NCBI GenBank assembly: GCA_023433505.1
Contig: JAEZCO010000087.1
Location: 168,539-232,538, forward strand
Source of the DNA: Bacillota bacterium
GTDB taxonomy: Bacteria; Bacillota; Clostridia; Acetivibrionales; DTU013
DNA length: 64,000 nt
Direction of reading: 5' to 3'
Position 1 is the stretch's first letter, and the number at the start of each line of letters is the position of its first letter. A program made the translations under genes and the position numbers. The notes beneath the pieces are model-generated. The model did not search any database, had not been told where the DNA came from, and worked only from the letters and a program-made list of their open reading frames with translations. This document shows positions 8,386-16,492 of this stretch, piece after piece.

Positions 8386-9050
8386 AGCCTTACCTCTTTC
8401 TTTTCGAGCCTTCGGGGGCCGCCGTCCCGGCTGCTTCTCCAGTCCTTGGGCTCGATGATGTCGTACATCCTGTCCAGCCTCCCCAGCTCCTTGAGCCTGT
8501 CGTAGATCAGCTGCCAGCCGCAGTCTGTCTCAGGGCTTACTTCACATTTGCCGTTGGCAGATCCCCCGCAGGGTCCGTTGAAATTACTCTTTGAACACCT
8601 TGCCACCGGACAAACCCCTCCGGTCCTCTCCAGGATACAATCTCCACAGCCCTGGCACATTTCCGTCCAAACGCCGATATCCCTGGCTACGCCGATGAAT
8701 TTTGTATTCACTCCGGGAAGCACAGGAATGCCCCGGTACTTTTCGGCCACAAACTGCACGCCTGCGCCGCAGCCCATGGAAATTATGGCCTCGGCGCCTT
8801 CAAAGCCCTCCGCCAAATCATCAAGAAACTCCACATCACACTGCCTTTTGGGTGTGACAACCCTGACGACAGTTTCTTTTCCGCATTCCCGGCTCTGCAA
8901 TTCCAGTACCGAAGCAAGCTTTAAGGCTTCTTTCTCGCCTCCGGCCATACAAACCGTTACACATGTGCCGCAAGCGGCGATTACAATGTTTTTGAAGCCT
9001 TCCACCGATTTGATGATTTCTTCTATGGGCTTCTGTTCGGCAACGATCAA
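8382..9050 (-). CDS. metV: MetV, zinc/Fe-S partner of MetF
   Basis: 222 residues from a TTG start at 9050 behind GGGGGTATTGC; no better ATG is available. The N-terminal half has an ACGTCVTVCMAGGE segment and the C-terminal half a dense cysteine region (CQGCGDC, CPVARC, GPCGGS, KCEV), the pattern of the MetV family (methylene-THF reductase C-terminal domain, PF12225 type). MetV binds MetF and docks it to electron-transfer subunits. It overlaps metF by four bases. It lies 58 bases after the ferredoxin/MvhD-like gene, so the upstream HdrA-like pair is probably part of the same complex. Confidence 0.92.
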   Translation of the reverse strand: MIVAEQKPIEEIIKSVEGFKNIVIAACGTCVTVCMAGGEKEALKLASVLELQSRECGKETVVRVVTPKRQCDVEFLDDLAEGFEGAEAIISMGCGAGVQFVAEKYRGIPVLPGVNTKFIGVARDIGVWTEMCQGCGDCILERTGGVCPVARCSKSNFNGPCGGSANGKCEVSPETDCGWQLIYDRLKELGRLDRMYDIIEPKDWRSSRDGGPRRLEKKEVRL

Positions 9051-9108
9051 AGCAATACCCCCGATCCCTTTACTGAGTAATTTATCTAAAACGGTTTTCC
9101 GAATATAT

Positions 9109-10443
9109 TTATTTAACCATCAACTCTTTGATGCCTTCCAGCAGAACATTGGGCAAAGCATGGGATATCTGAATATACACGATCCGGCTTTCATCCAGCC
9201 CCGCGGCTTTTATCATTTCCCGCGCCCTTTCTGCCTGCAGGCGGGCTCTTTTATTCCCTTCAAAATGTTTGCACGCATCCTCTTTACATGTCACCAGCAG
9301 CACCTTGTCATAGGATTTCAAGGCGCTGACAATGTTTTCCGCCGTGATTTCTCCTCCGCAGGAAACACTGGCAATGCTGATCTTTTCATAGACCCCGGAC
9401 AATTGACCGGTTATCCTGTTCATGGCGATTTCACCCGAATTCTCACAGCAGAATACTCTCAGACTGCCTGGCCTTACTTCCGTGTTGGAATTCCTGCCCT
9501 TTATTCTGACAGCATCCGCCGGACACACTGAAACGCAGATGCCGCACACCTGACAGGCTTTATTCAGGTTCTTCATAGCCGAATTCTCATCATCGGGAAT
9601 CATTGCCGAATGGGGACATGCTCTGTAGCAGGTATAGCAAAAAGCGCACTTACCGGAATCGACTTCCGCAAATGCTGTCTGCTCCTCTGCTATCGCCCTC
9701 ATTTCCGATATCGTATAACGGACCTGTTGAATTATTTCCTCCCCCAGATTTCCCGCCGACGCCCCATCCAGGAAAAAGATGCCCTTCCTGCTCGTAATGG
9801 AAGGAGACAAATAATAGCTGCTTCCACTGGGATATATGCCTTTATCCAGCTTGAGCTTCAATAGCTTCGACAGTCGGGCGGCATCGCCTTTGCCTATGGT
9901 TACTCCGGCTTTGATCAAAACAAAAGTGTCAATTCCTATTTCGCCATAATCGTCCTTTACCTCCAGATGGAACATCCCTGTATCGTTATCCCTGCTGACC
10001 CGGATTCCGTTATACCTGATAAATACCACACCCATATTCCTGGCCTGCCTGTAAAGCATTTCCATGCCGCTTGCGGAAATCCTCATGAACCTGGAGAGGA
10101 AAAAGACCTTTTTCTGTTTCCCGGCCAGCTCAATTGCTCTGTTCAGTGCTGTCTCCGTCAAATATGCAGGTGATTCCTCCGGATAGTCCAGCAGGATGAC
10201 AACCGGCTTCCCATTCTCCTGGGAGGTGCTGAAATCATCAAGGGCAGGCGGGTCCGCGGCCACAATCACACAGCCCGCAGTAATGGTTTCCTTTTGCGTC
10301 CTTATGAGGAATTCTCCTACTTCTCCGCGTATGCTTTTTATTTCATCAATATTTTCCAGAAACACCGGGCTCAGGCCTTCTCCGGAAAGCTGCTCCGCCA
10401 GTATTCCCTTAAACCTGCTTTTCCCTAAAACTGCCACCTTCAT
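9109..10443 (-). CDS. HdrA-half/ferredoxin/MvhD-like fusion protein
   Basis: 444 residues; the start at 10443 overlaps the stop of the upstream HdrA-like gene (ATGA). Residues 1-240 look like a second, degenerate flavoprotein half without a clear GxGxxG FAD loop. Residues 266-310 hold two ferredoxin clusters (CAFCYTCYRACP and CQVCGICVSVCP). From 329 onward an MvhD-like domain follows (FCCENSGE, VSCGGE, TCKEDACKHFEGN). Together with the upstream gene it looks like an HdrA-MvhD protein split into two polypeptides. This is a second, compact Hdr module in front of metVF, distinct from the giant HdrA downstream. Identification of the C-terminal half is good; the N-terminal half is tentative. Confidence 0.75.
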   Translation of the reverse strand: MKVAVLGKSRFKGILAEQLSGEGLSPVFLENIDEIKSIRGEVGEFLIRTQKETITAGCVIVAADPPALDDFSTSQENGKPVVILLDYPEESPAYLTETALNRAIELAGKQKKVFFLSRFMRISASGMEMLYRQARNMGVVFIRYNGIRVSRDNDTGMFHLEVKDDYGEIGIDTFVLIKAGVTIGKGDAARLSKLLKLKLDKGIYPSGSSYYLSPSITSRKGIFFLDGASAGNLGEEIIQQVRYTISEMRAIAEEQTAFAEVDSGKCAFCYTCYRACPHSAMIPDDENSAMKNLNKACQVCGICVSVCPADAVRIKGRNSNTEVRPGSLRVFCCENSGEIAMNRITGQLSGVYEKISIASVSCGGEITAENIVSALKSYDKVLLVTCKEDACKHFEGNKRARLQAERAREMIKAAGLDESRIVYIQISHALPNVLLEGIKELMVK

Positions 10444-11561
10444 AGCAACCCTCCGTCAGGCACAGGTGAAAATGTACCTTCTCCAGTAGATTTCTGAAAA
10501 TGCGGTCCATTGCTGCCGGCATTTTCAGAAAAACGGAAAGCAACCTTTTCACTGTTCCTGGCTGCCTGCTCTAAAATTCTCCTTGCCACAGCCAGTGCTT
10601 CAGAATGTACTTCTTCAATTCTCCGGGGACCTGAAACGCATCCGGCCAGATAAATTCCCGTGAGCTCTCCGCTCCTCACATAGCTTAAAAAGCCGTTTCC
10701 GTCCACCTTCAACATACACAGCTCCGCCAGCAGCTCCGTGTCTTTTGCCGGACGGATTCCCTCGGAAAGGATAATTTTGTCGAATTCCCTTTCGGCAAGA
10801 GAGCCGGTCCCAGGCTGTTCATACTGGATGCGGCAGGGCTTGCCGGACTTTATCTTCACCGGCCTGCTCCGGATAAACTCCATTCCATCACGGTTGAGGC
10901 AATTGAAATATTCTCCGCTCTCAACCCTTTGCAAATCCATATAAAAGAAAACAATTTCCAGCTCGGGATAGATTTTTCGCAAGACTCTGGCCATCCTTGT
11001 GGAATAGCCGCAGCACACCCTGGAACAATAATCGGCTTTTTCCTGTACATCCCGTGAACCGAAGCACTGGATAAAAGCTATGCTTTTGGGACATTCGGCA
11101 AAAATCCTGTTTTCCGTCCTTTGGGAAAAGAGCTCTTCAATCTGCCGCCCGCACAGGATATTGTCACCCCTCCTCAGCTCGAGGCTGCCTGAAGAGACTG
11201 CCGAGAATTCCTCAAAGCCCGCAGAAATAATAATATCTGTGATACCCTCCAGCCTGCGGGCACTTTTCCCGTTTTTCCAGGTGACGAAGAAGTCTCCTTT
11301 TGACCCCTGAAGGTCAGATAACCTGCCTTCTGTAACAATGCTGATATTTTCATGGCTTTCTACTTGATTCCAGAGATCTCCCGCCAGGCAAAGGCCGCAG
11401 TTATTACAGCGGTCGGTAGCTTTGCAGCCGTATTTCCTGACTTTGCCGCCGATTTCCCCGCATTTTTCAAGAATTGTAACCCTTAAGCCCCCATTTGCCA
11501 GTTCCAATGCCGCAGTGCAGCCCGCAAGGCCGCCGCCGATTACCAGAATATGATGATTCAT
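10440..11561 (-). CDS. HdrA-like FAD protein (first gene of operon)
   Basis: 373 residues, start at 11561 behind AGGTGATAATCCT. It has an FAD loop VIGGGLAGCTAA at residue 5, an HdrA-type cysteine motif CNNCGLC near residue 53, and the FIQCFGSRD...YCSRVCCGYS segment typical of HdrA. It lacks the C-terminal ferredoxins, which are supplied by the overlapping next gene. Residues from about 340 on (SENAGSNGPHFQK...FSPV) are encoded by a palindromic repeat also found in frame in the hydrolase at 46864-49446. That tail is therefore probably acquired and not part of the catalytic fold. It is likely an electron-transfer or bifurcating flavin subunit of the MetFV complex. Confidence 0.82.
   Translation of the reverse strand: MNHHILVIGGGLAGCTAALELANGGLRVTILEKCGEIGGKVRKYGCKATDRCNNCGLCLAGDLWNQVESHENISIVTEGRLSDLQGSKGDFFVTWKNGKSARRLEGITDIIISAGFEEFSAVSSGSLELRRGDNILCGRQIEELFSQRTENRIFAECPKSIAFIQCFGSRDVQEKADYCSRVCCGYSTRMARVLRKIYPELEIVFFYMDLQRVESGEYFNCLNRDGMEFIRSRPVKIKSGKPCRIQYEQPGTGSLAEREFDKIILSEGIRPAKDTELLAELCMLKVDGNGFLSYVRSGELTGIYLAGCVSGPRRIEEVHSEALAVARRILEQAARNSEKVAFRFSENAGSNGPHFQKSTGEGTFSPVPDGGLL
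10465..10531 (-). repeat. In-frame palindromic element, copy 1
   Basis: The core arms TTTCTGAAAATGC (10491-10503) and GCATTTTCAGAAA (10519-10531) flank a 15-base centre. Similarity to 47453-47517 extends about 26 bases beyond the core on the low-coordinate side. It lies inside the end of the HdrA-like gene and adds about 22 codons. The reading phase is the same as in the other copy, so both proteins carry the peptide pattern SENAGxNGxHFQK. Confidence 0.8.
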
Positions 11562-11603
11562 AGGATTATCACCTGCTTATATCGAAATTGTTTCAACTAA
11601 AAC

Positions 11604-11631
11604 ATTATATCATTTTAAGATCATCTTTTAA
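11604..11631 (-). promoter_or_regulatory. Promoter of the metVF-hdr operon
   Basis: On the minus strand a TATAAT box (11604-11609) lies 16 bases downstream of TTAAAA (11626-11631). The ATG of the first gene is about 40 bases further on. The -10 match is perfect and the -35 is weak. It is the only good sigma-A-like promoter I see ahead of the operon. Confidence 0.55.
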
Positions 11632-11690
11632 GCTGTTTTTTTTACTGCATGGAGATAAGCAATTTCATCATAGCATTATATAGACACGGG

Positions 11691-11782
11691 GTATTGGAAT
11701 ATCTTCATCTTTTCTGTACTTTATAATGGATGTATTTATTTTAGTACAATTGTGAAAAGATTAACCAAAAACAACTCATCCG
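11691..11782. repeat. ~90-bp direct repeat, copy A
   Basis: It matches 13427-13520 in the same orientation at roughly 80 percent, with an unbroken shared stretch TGTATTTATTTTAGTACAA and then GTGAAAAGATTAACCAAAAA and CAACTCATCC. The two copies bracket the terpene-cyclase-like gene and two small genes. Copy A lacks the second arm of the terminator hairpin present at copy B. Confidence 0.75.
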
Positions 11783-11828
11783 TTCCGATGATTATAAAAA
11801 TAGAGGGTGCATTGTAAAAAAACGCATA

Positions 11829-12473
11829 TCATAATTTCCGGGGATTTATTCCAAGCTCACGATGTTTTAAATATAGTAATATTATATAGGTCCAATCAAA
11901 TATAAACGTCGATATAGCTAAGAAAACAATCAGTTTTGTAGGCAAAAAAATAATAAACAGTATCGACGGCATCAAAGTACCTAACATCTTAAAAATTGCA
12001 ATATACATTGACTGTCCTGCTATGCTGTTTCTTCTAAGAAGTAATCGTATGAAAAGTATGGACATCATGAGATTTTGTAAATATGCGGCATATTTTCCCA
12101 GATAATCATGAAATTCCGTGATCGAAAACAGAACTGTCAAAAAGCCGATTCCTAAGGAGAATAAAAAAGCGGGGTAGAAAAGGCATCCGGGCAACATTTT
12201 TTCGAACTCCTTCTTCCCGAATGCTAAAAACTGCAGCAATATGATACTATCAAGAAAAAACCAGATCATATTGATTACATACAGACCCACCGGATACGGA
12301 TATATGAAAGAAAATATGAATTCCGATGAAAGGTTTGCACAAATTGCAGCCATTGGCATACCATAGGTTTTATCCTGGAAACCCTTTTTAATGATAAGAA
12401 TATATGCTATGGACCAAAAAACGCCGGTACATGCTACCAGAGCTAATGAAAGGAACAGAACAGTATATGACAT
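11829..12473 (-). CDS. Integral-membrane terpene cyclase homologue (Pyr4/PaxB type)
   Basis: 214 residues, about seven predicted membrane helices, start at 12473 behind GAGGTTTT. The segment FWSIAYILIIKKGFQDKTYGMP, then ANLSSEF (Glu51) and IYP, closely follows the conserved W...DKTYGM...N..WE...YP block of the fungal and actinobacterial transmembrane terpene cyclases. The C-terminal FDWTYIILLYLK (Asp193) sits where the second catalytic acid is found in that family. In Pyr4 these two acids protonate the substrate. Clostridial members are generally unstudied. There is no prenyltransferase, epoxidase or P450 nearby, so the substrate cannot be guessed and the protein may have another role. The family match is my judgement from motif recall, not a search. 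Confidence 0.6.
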   Translation of the reverse strand: MSYTVLFLSLALVACTGVFWSIAYILIIKKGFQDKTYGMPMAAICANLSSEFIFSFIYPYPVGLYVINMIWFFLDSIILLQFLAFGKKEFEKMLPGCLFYPAFLFSLGIGFLTVLFSITEFHDYLGKYAAYLQNLMMSILFIRLLLRRNSIAGQSMYIAIFKMLGTLMPSILFIIFLPTKLIVFLAISTFIFDWTYIILLYLKHRELGINPRKL

Positions 12474-12733
12474 AAAACCTCATAATTCAGAACTTCCTAT
12501 ACTATAAATATCCATTAACATAAATAAATGTGCCTATTTACATATTTCCGCATGGAAAAATTTTTAACATATGCTCCAGATGGAAACTCTGTTCTAACTG
12601 AAGCCTTGGATAACTGATATATTCTATGCCATACCTCGTCATGGCATTTTACGCAGCTCTTGTATAAAATGCGGCCGTATACTATACTATACTATAGATG
12701 CTGTCAATCTACTAAAAGGCAGGTGTTAGAATC

Positions 12734-12925
12734 CTGAAAGGCCGGGAAGATTTATTGTTCGACTTGAAATTGGTTGATAATCTGGTTGGTATTACCTTTG
12801 GCAAGCCAGACCTCAGATTTTATTTAGCAGGGGGATCTGCCTGCATTATTGCGGGATATATTGACAGGATGAATCTGGAACGCTTCAGGGAACTGTTTGA
12901 AAATTCGGGAGAAGCTTATGTATAG
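12734..12925 (+). pseudogene. Short ORF, possible nucleotidyltransferase remnant
   Basis: An open frame of about 63 codons with no ATG near its beginning (CTG at 12734 is the first plausible start), ending TAG at 12925. It contains FYLAGGSACIIAGYIDR, reminiscent of the GG...DR start of DUF6036/AbiEii-like nucleotidyltransferase antitoxins, but lacks the DxD residues that should follow. It overlaps the start of the next gene by eight bases in an ATGTATAG arrangement. It may be a truncated gene or a small protein translated with its neighbour. Confidence 0.35.
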
Positions 12926-13340
12926 GGTAGTAATGGCAAGCACATTATACTATGAAAATTTTATGAGGCAGTCAAAGACACGTTATGGGCTTATCAGGCC
13001 TTTTATGTTACTGGTTGACAGCGCCAGGTTCCGCGATTCCCAAAAAAGCGTCTCCGCAGACTATTTAAACCTCTGTGACATCATTGGCAGGATGCGCGAA
13101 CTGTACCAAAGCGGCGAATCCATATATCACCACTTTGGTATGCTGCTGGAAGAACTGCAGATACTGGGCTTTGCTGTCAGAGACATGAGTGCAACCGGTA
13201 CTACGGAGGCAGGCAGATTAAAAGATCAGATAGACTTATTGCTTCAATTTTTAGCTTTCAGGTATCCATTTGATGAGTTTGACAACAAAGTCGGAGTGCA
13301 TGACATAAATACAGGCAAATACATTTTCGTGCAGCCATGA
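12918..13340 (+). CDS. Hypothetical protein, alpha-helical
   Basis: 140 residues from the ATG at 12918, which has GGGAGAAG just upstream; an earlier in-frame ATG at 12897 has no ribosome binding site. I do not recognise a family. The composition suggests mostly helices (YENFMRQSKTRYGLIRPF, LLEELQILGFAVRDM, LLLQFLAFRYPFDEF) and there is no signal peptide or membrane segment. It overlaps the short upstream frame, so the two look like a cotranslated pair or the two ends of a decayed gene. It lies inside the direct-repeat-bounded island. Confidence 0.5.
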   Translation: MYRVVMASTLYYENFMRQSKTRYGLIRPFMLLVDSARFRDSQKSVSADYLNLCDIIGRMRELYQSGESIYHHFGMLLEELQILGFAVRDMSATGTTEAGRLKDQIDLLLQFLAFRYPFDEFDNKVGVHDINTGKYIFVQP

Positions 13341-13426
13341 AGCAGTATGTTTACATAAGGCTGCCTTTTCCAGGCTGGAAAAGCTCGTTGTGACCGGTAA
13401 ATAACCATAACATTTTGCTGCGACAG

Positions 13427-13520
13427 GATATTGGGATATCTTCAGCTTTTTGTAAACTACAAAGCGTGTATTTATTTTAGTACAACTGTGAAAAGATTAA
13501 CCAAAAAAGACAACTCATCC
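13427..13520. repeat. ~90-bp direct repeat, copy B
   Basis: Second copy of the element at 11691-11782. Here the end of the repeat forms the first arm of a complete terminator for the neighbouring minus-strand glycosidase gene. The original source of the repeat may therefore be a 3' flank of this gene, later duplicated at the other side of the island. Confidence 0.75.
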
Positions 13521-13537
13521 TATCCGGTGAGTTGTCT
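13503..13537 (-). terminator. Rho-independent terminator
   Basis: On the minus strand AGACAACTCA pairs with TGAGTTGTCT and is followed by TTTTTT. It lies 15 bases past the stop of the GH29-type gene and ends the sugar locus read from 18360. Confidence 0.85.
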
Positions 13538-13551
13538 TATAGGTCAAGTGC

Positions 13552-14520
13552 TTATTTTCTTACCAGCCATTTTTCGGGCAATTCAATCAATTCCGGCATT
13601 TTACGGTAGCTTTCTCCGACCTTCCCGAAACGCTCCAGGAGATTGTTATCGATATATCCATGCCGGTTGGGAGAAGCATTTAAGATAAACGTCACGTTTT
13701 TTTCATTCATTTTCCGGATCATGTCAAGAGCCCAGTCGGCAGGCTTCAATTCGCTTTCGGTATCGGCCTCACGCCAGAACCACTGTTTGGTCAGTATGTT
13801 ACAGCTTGCGCCAGGCCCTTCAAAACCGTCCTCAACTTCCTGCCCTGCTGCATTTTCGTAGAAAACAATATCCGTATGATTCAAATTGCTTTCACAGCTG
13901 ATATTCATCAGGAGACAGTCCGGCTGAAGACTTTTGACCATCCCGTCAATTTCCTCAAAGGGAAGATTCTCATAGCTGGGTCCCCCCCAATGGGCATGCC
14001 AGCCGTCGCAAATTATAAACGGGATCTTTCCATATCCCGTAAGAACTTCCGTCAGTTGGTTTTTAATGAATTGCTTGTCTTCCGGCGTACACTTTTTTCT
14101 GCCGATCCGGTGATGAAGGTCAAGCATGGAGAAGTATATTCCCGCAGTGATGCCTTCCTCCCGGAATGCCGTGAGATATTCCCTGACAACATCGGTTTTG
14201 ACTGCTCCGTTCTTCACCGAATGCTCCGTATAGGCGCTGGGCCATAGGTCAAAGCCTTCATGATGCTTGATTGTCAATGCCGCAAACTCCATTCCTGCTG
14301 ATTTCGCAGCTCTGGCCCATTGGCGGCAGTCAAGCCTGCCGGGATTCCAGTCCTTCGGATTAAACGGAAACTGCCTTGGAAGGCCGTCATTTTCATACCC
14401 GTATTCCCAATCTACCGTTTTTCCTGTGGCAAACTGGAAAGTGGCGCTGTTAAAGTGGATAAACATGCCGAAGCGCATATTGACAAATTTCTTTTGCAGT
14501 TCAATCAAATGATTTATCAT
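13552..14520 (-). CDS. GH29-type alpha-L-fucosidase-like hydrolase
   Basis: 322 residues, ATG at 14520 behind GAGGAATTTGTG. The sequence MRFGMFIHFNSATF, DCRQWARAAKSAGMEFAALTIKHHEGFDLWPS and GIYFSMLDLHH follow the N-terminal barrel of family GH29 alpha-L-fucosidases, whose typical motifs are KHHDGF and the G-[LI]Y-[FY]S strand. It is shorter than secreted GH29 enzymes, has no signal peptide and lacks the C-terminal beta-sandwich, so it is probably cytoplasmic. The gene lies downstream of an LplABC-type transporter in the same direction. It likely cleaves a deoxyhexose-containing oligosaccharide after import. Substrate specificity is inference. Confidence 0.75.
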   Translation of the reverse strand: MINHLIELQKKFVNMRFGMFIHFNSATFQFATGKTVDWEYGYENDGLPRQFPFNPKDWNPGRLDCRQWARAAKSAGMEFAALTIKHHEGFDLWPSAYTEHSVKNGAVKTDVVREYLTAFREEGITAGIYFSMLDLHHRIGRKKCTPEDKQFIKNQLTEVLTGYGKIPFIICDGWHAHWGGPSYENLPFEEIDGMVKSLQPDCLLMNISCESNLNHTDIVFYENAAGQEVEDGFEGPGASCNILTKQWFWREADTESELKPADWALDMIRKMNEKNVTFILNASPNRHGYIDNNLLERFGKVGESYRKMPELIELPEKWLVRK

Positions 14521-14556
14521 CACAAATTCCTCGATGGTTTAAATTATTTAACACAA

Positions 14557-14716
14557 AGGGGCCGTCTCAAAACAGGAAATCTGTAGTTTTAAGGATAAAA
14601 AGATGCTGCGGCGATCATTGATCGTCCTCCAAAGTCCTTCCAGGATGGGCGACCAGTGGTCGCCCCTACACTAGATTCCTTTTTATGCCAATGACAATTG
14701 TTTTAAGACAGCCCCT
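14557..14716. repeat. 160-bp MITE-like element with terminal inverted repeats (E3)
   Basis: Ends AGGGGCCGTCTCAAAACA and TGTTTTAAGACAGCCCCT form imperfect terminal inverted repeats. The interior, read in reverse, repeats the composite modules at 7198-7445: GTATGAAAAGGA-like lead, GGGGCGACCACTGGTCGCCC palindrome, then GGCGATCA-type palindrome. There is no coding frame. The ends resemble the GGGGCTGTCTCAAAA-type inverted repeats of some Firmicute insertion sequences (from memory), which suggests a non-autonomous element moved by a transposase elsewhere. I see no clear target duplication. Confidence 0.7.
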
Positions 14717-14736
14717 CCTTCCATTATGACTTTGAA

Positions 14737-16416
14737 TTATTTAGCACCGTATGTCCTGTCATAAGCTGTTTGATATGTTGAGAGCAAGGTGTCGAGCTTA
14801 TATTTATTTTTTAGGTCATCCAGATAGGAATTCCAATCCTTGTCCAGATCCATAGCCCCTGTAATAAACTTAAATACGATTTCATCATAGTATTTATTGA
14901 ATTCTGTCCTCAGAATGGAAGATTGATTATACTCCTCTTCAGTCAGCTTTAAAGTAGGAAGAGCATATTTATCTGCAGCGTAAGGTTCATACAAGTCTCT
15001 TGTGGTAACATGCAGCATGTACTCCATTCCGTCTGCGGACCAGAGGTCCAGGTCCTGCGGTACAGACTGTCCCATTCTCCACTCTTTGCTGAAGTTAAAG
15101 ATACCCATCTGCGTCCAGCAGTCGTTTCTGGTTTTTCCGACATCGCCGCCGTACGACTTGATTGCTGTCCAGAGAGCTTGATTTCCGTTAAAATCCTTTT
15201 CGCCGTCATCGGCCTTTTTCCATGCAACGCCTTCTACACCGTTAAATACGGTAGCCGTTGCTTCATTAGTATAGAATGCATCACCCCATTGTATGGCAAG
15301 GTCAGGATCCTTACAGGAAGAAGTAACAACGAAAGCGCCTGTGGACGGAAGCTGCAGGTAGCTGCCTGCGTACTGTACACCCTCCGGTCCCTTGAGAGGG
15401 GCGATGGGACGGAACATCCTGTATCTGTCTCCCCCGATTTCACTAAGAACGCCTCCATACCCTGCTGTGGTTGCTCCTACGATTGCGGCGTCGGGGTTCT
15501 CAACAAGTTTTCTCAACTGATCGTTTTTCTGCGTTAAAGTCCCTTCATACAGCAAGCCCTCTTTGTAAAGCTTGTTCAAATAACGGAGTGCTTCCTTGAA
15601 ACGGTCATCCGTCATGCCGTTGCTTACCTTTTTGCTGTCATCCAGACCAAAGCCCTGCTGATAGGTGTCAAAGTAGAGGAAGGAATCGATAAGGAAAGGG
15701 ATACTTTGAGCATACCAACCGTCTGTACATCCTGTCAAAGGTATCTCATCAGCTTTTCCGTTTCCGTTGGGATCCTTTTCCTTGAAAGCCTTCAACACAG
15801 TATAGAAATCTTCTGTGGTTTTAGGATACTCCAATTTCAACGTCTGCAGCCAGGTGTCGTTAATCCACATCTTATCGGCTCTGGAGCAGTGGTAGCATGG
15901 GTTGAAAGTAGGCAGACCGTATATATGGCCGTCTACTTCTTTAATAAGCGACAAACCCATATCATACTCGGAAATTGCCTTTTTTAAGTTCGGAGCGTTT
16001 TTGTCAATCAGCTCATCCAGTGGGATAAGTACCTTGTCCTGGATTCCATAGGTATTAATCTGGGCACTGGTTACGGCGCAGTTGAAGAAAATGTCGGGAA
16101 GATCTCCTCCAGCCAGCATTAGCGCAACTTTTTCGTTGACATTTTCCAGTGGAATCTGATCATAGTTTACCTTGATACCCGTAGTTTTCTCCAGCCATTT
16201 GGAAGTGTCATTGGTGTTCATATCCTCTACCACCGTCGGTTTTGCAACCACGATATGGAGAGACTTTTCACCTGTGGAGACAGTGTTACTCTGGCCAGCT
16301 GCGGTACCGGTATTTTCCGTTGAACCTGCATTTCCGTTTGCGGAGCCGCAGGCTGACAGAGCCAGCATCGCAGACATCAGGACTGCAGACACCTGCAACA
16401 ACCCTTTTAGTTTCAT
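14737..16416 (-). CDS. Extracellular solute-binding lipoprotein (LplA type)
   Basis: 559 residues, start at 16416 behind AGGGAGGAAAAACA. A signal peptide ends in the lipobox LSAC (Cys23), followed by a Gly/Asn/Thr-rich linker. The length above 500 residues and the pattern GIKVNYDQIPLENVNEKVALMLAGGDLPDIFF match the LplA/YtcQ group of carbohydrate-binding proteins (SBP_bac_1 fold). Anchored to the outer membrane face, it would deliver an oligosaccharide to the two permeases encoded just upstream. No ATPase gene is in the cluster, as is common for this group, which shares an MsmX-type ATPase encoded elsewhere. Confidence 0.9.
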   Translation of the reverse strand: MKLKGLLQVSAVLMSAMLALSACGSANGNAGSTENTGTAAGQSNTVSTGEKSLHIVVAKPTVVEDMNTNDTSKWLEKTTGIKVNYDQIPLENVNEKVALMLAGGDLPDIFFNCAVTSAQINTYGIQDKVLIPLDELIDKNAPNLKKAISEYDMGLSLIKEVDGHIYGLPTFNPCYHCSRADKMWINDTWLQTLKLEYPKTTEDFYTVLKAFKEKDPNGNGKADEIPLTGCTDGWYAQSIPFLIDSFLYFDTYQQGFGLDDSKKVSNGMTDDRFKEALRYLNKLYKEGLLYEGTLTQKNDQLRKLVENPDAAIVGATTAGYGGVLSEIGGDRYRMFRPIAPLKGPEGVQYAGSYLQLPSTGAFVVTSSCKDPDLAIQWGDAFYTNEATATVFNGVEGVAWKKADDGEKDFNGNQALWTAIKSYGGDVGKTRNDCWTQMGIFNFSKEWRMGQSVPQDLDLWSADGMEYMLHVTTRDLYEPYAADKYALPTLKLTEEEYNQSSILRTEFNKYYDEIVFKFITGAMDLDKDWNSYLDDLKNKYKLDTLLSTYQTAYDRTYGAK

Positions 16417-16492
16417 TGTTTTTCCTCCCTTTAGAATTTAGTTTATATGATACAAGGTGTAATTTATACACGCTGTAACACTCTTTAAGCAC

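Noticed and set aside
9109..10443. The 444-residue protein as the missing HdrB
   Set aside because: It has ferredoxin and MvhD-like cysteine sets but no CCG motifs (CCxG...CxxC), so it cannot be called HdrB.
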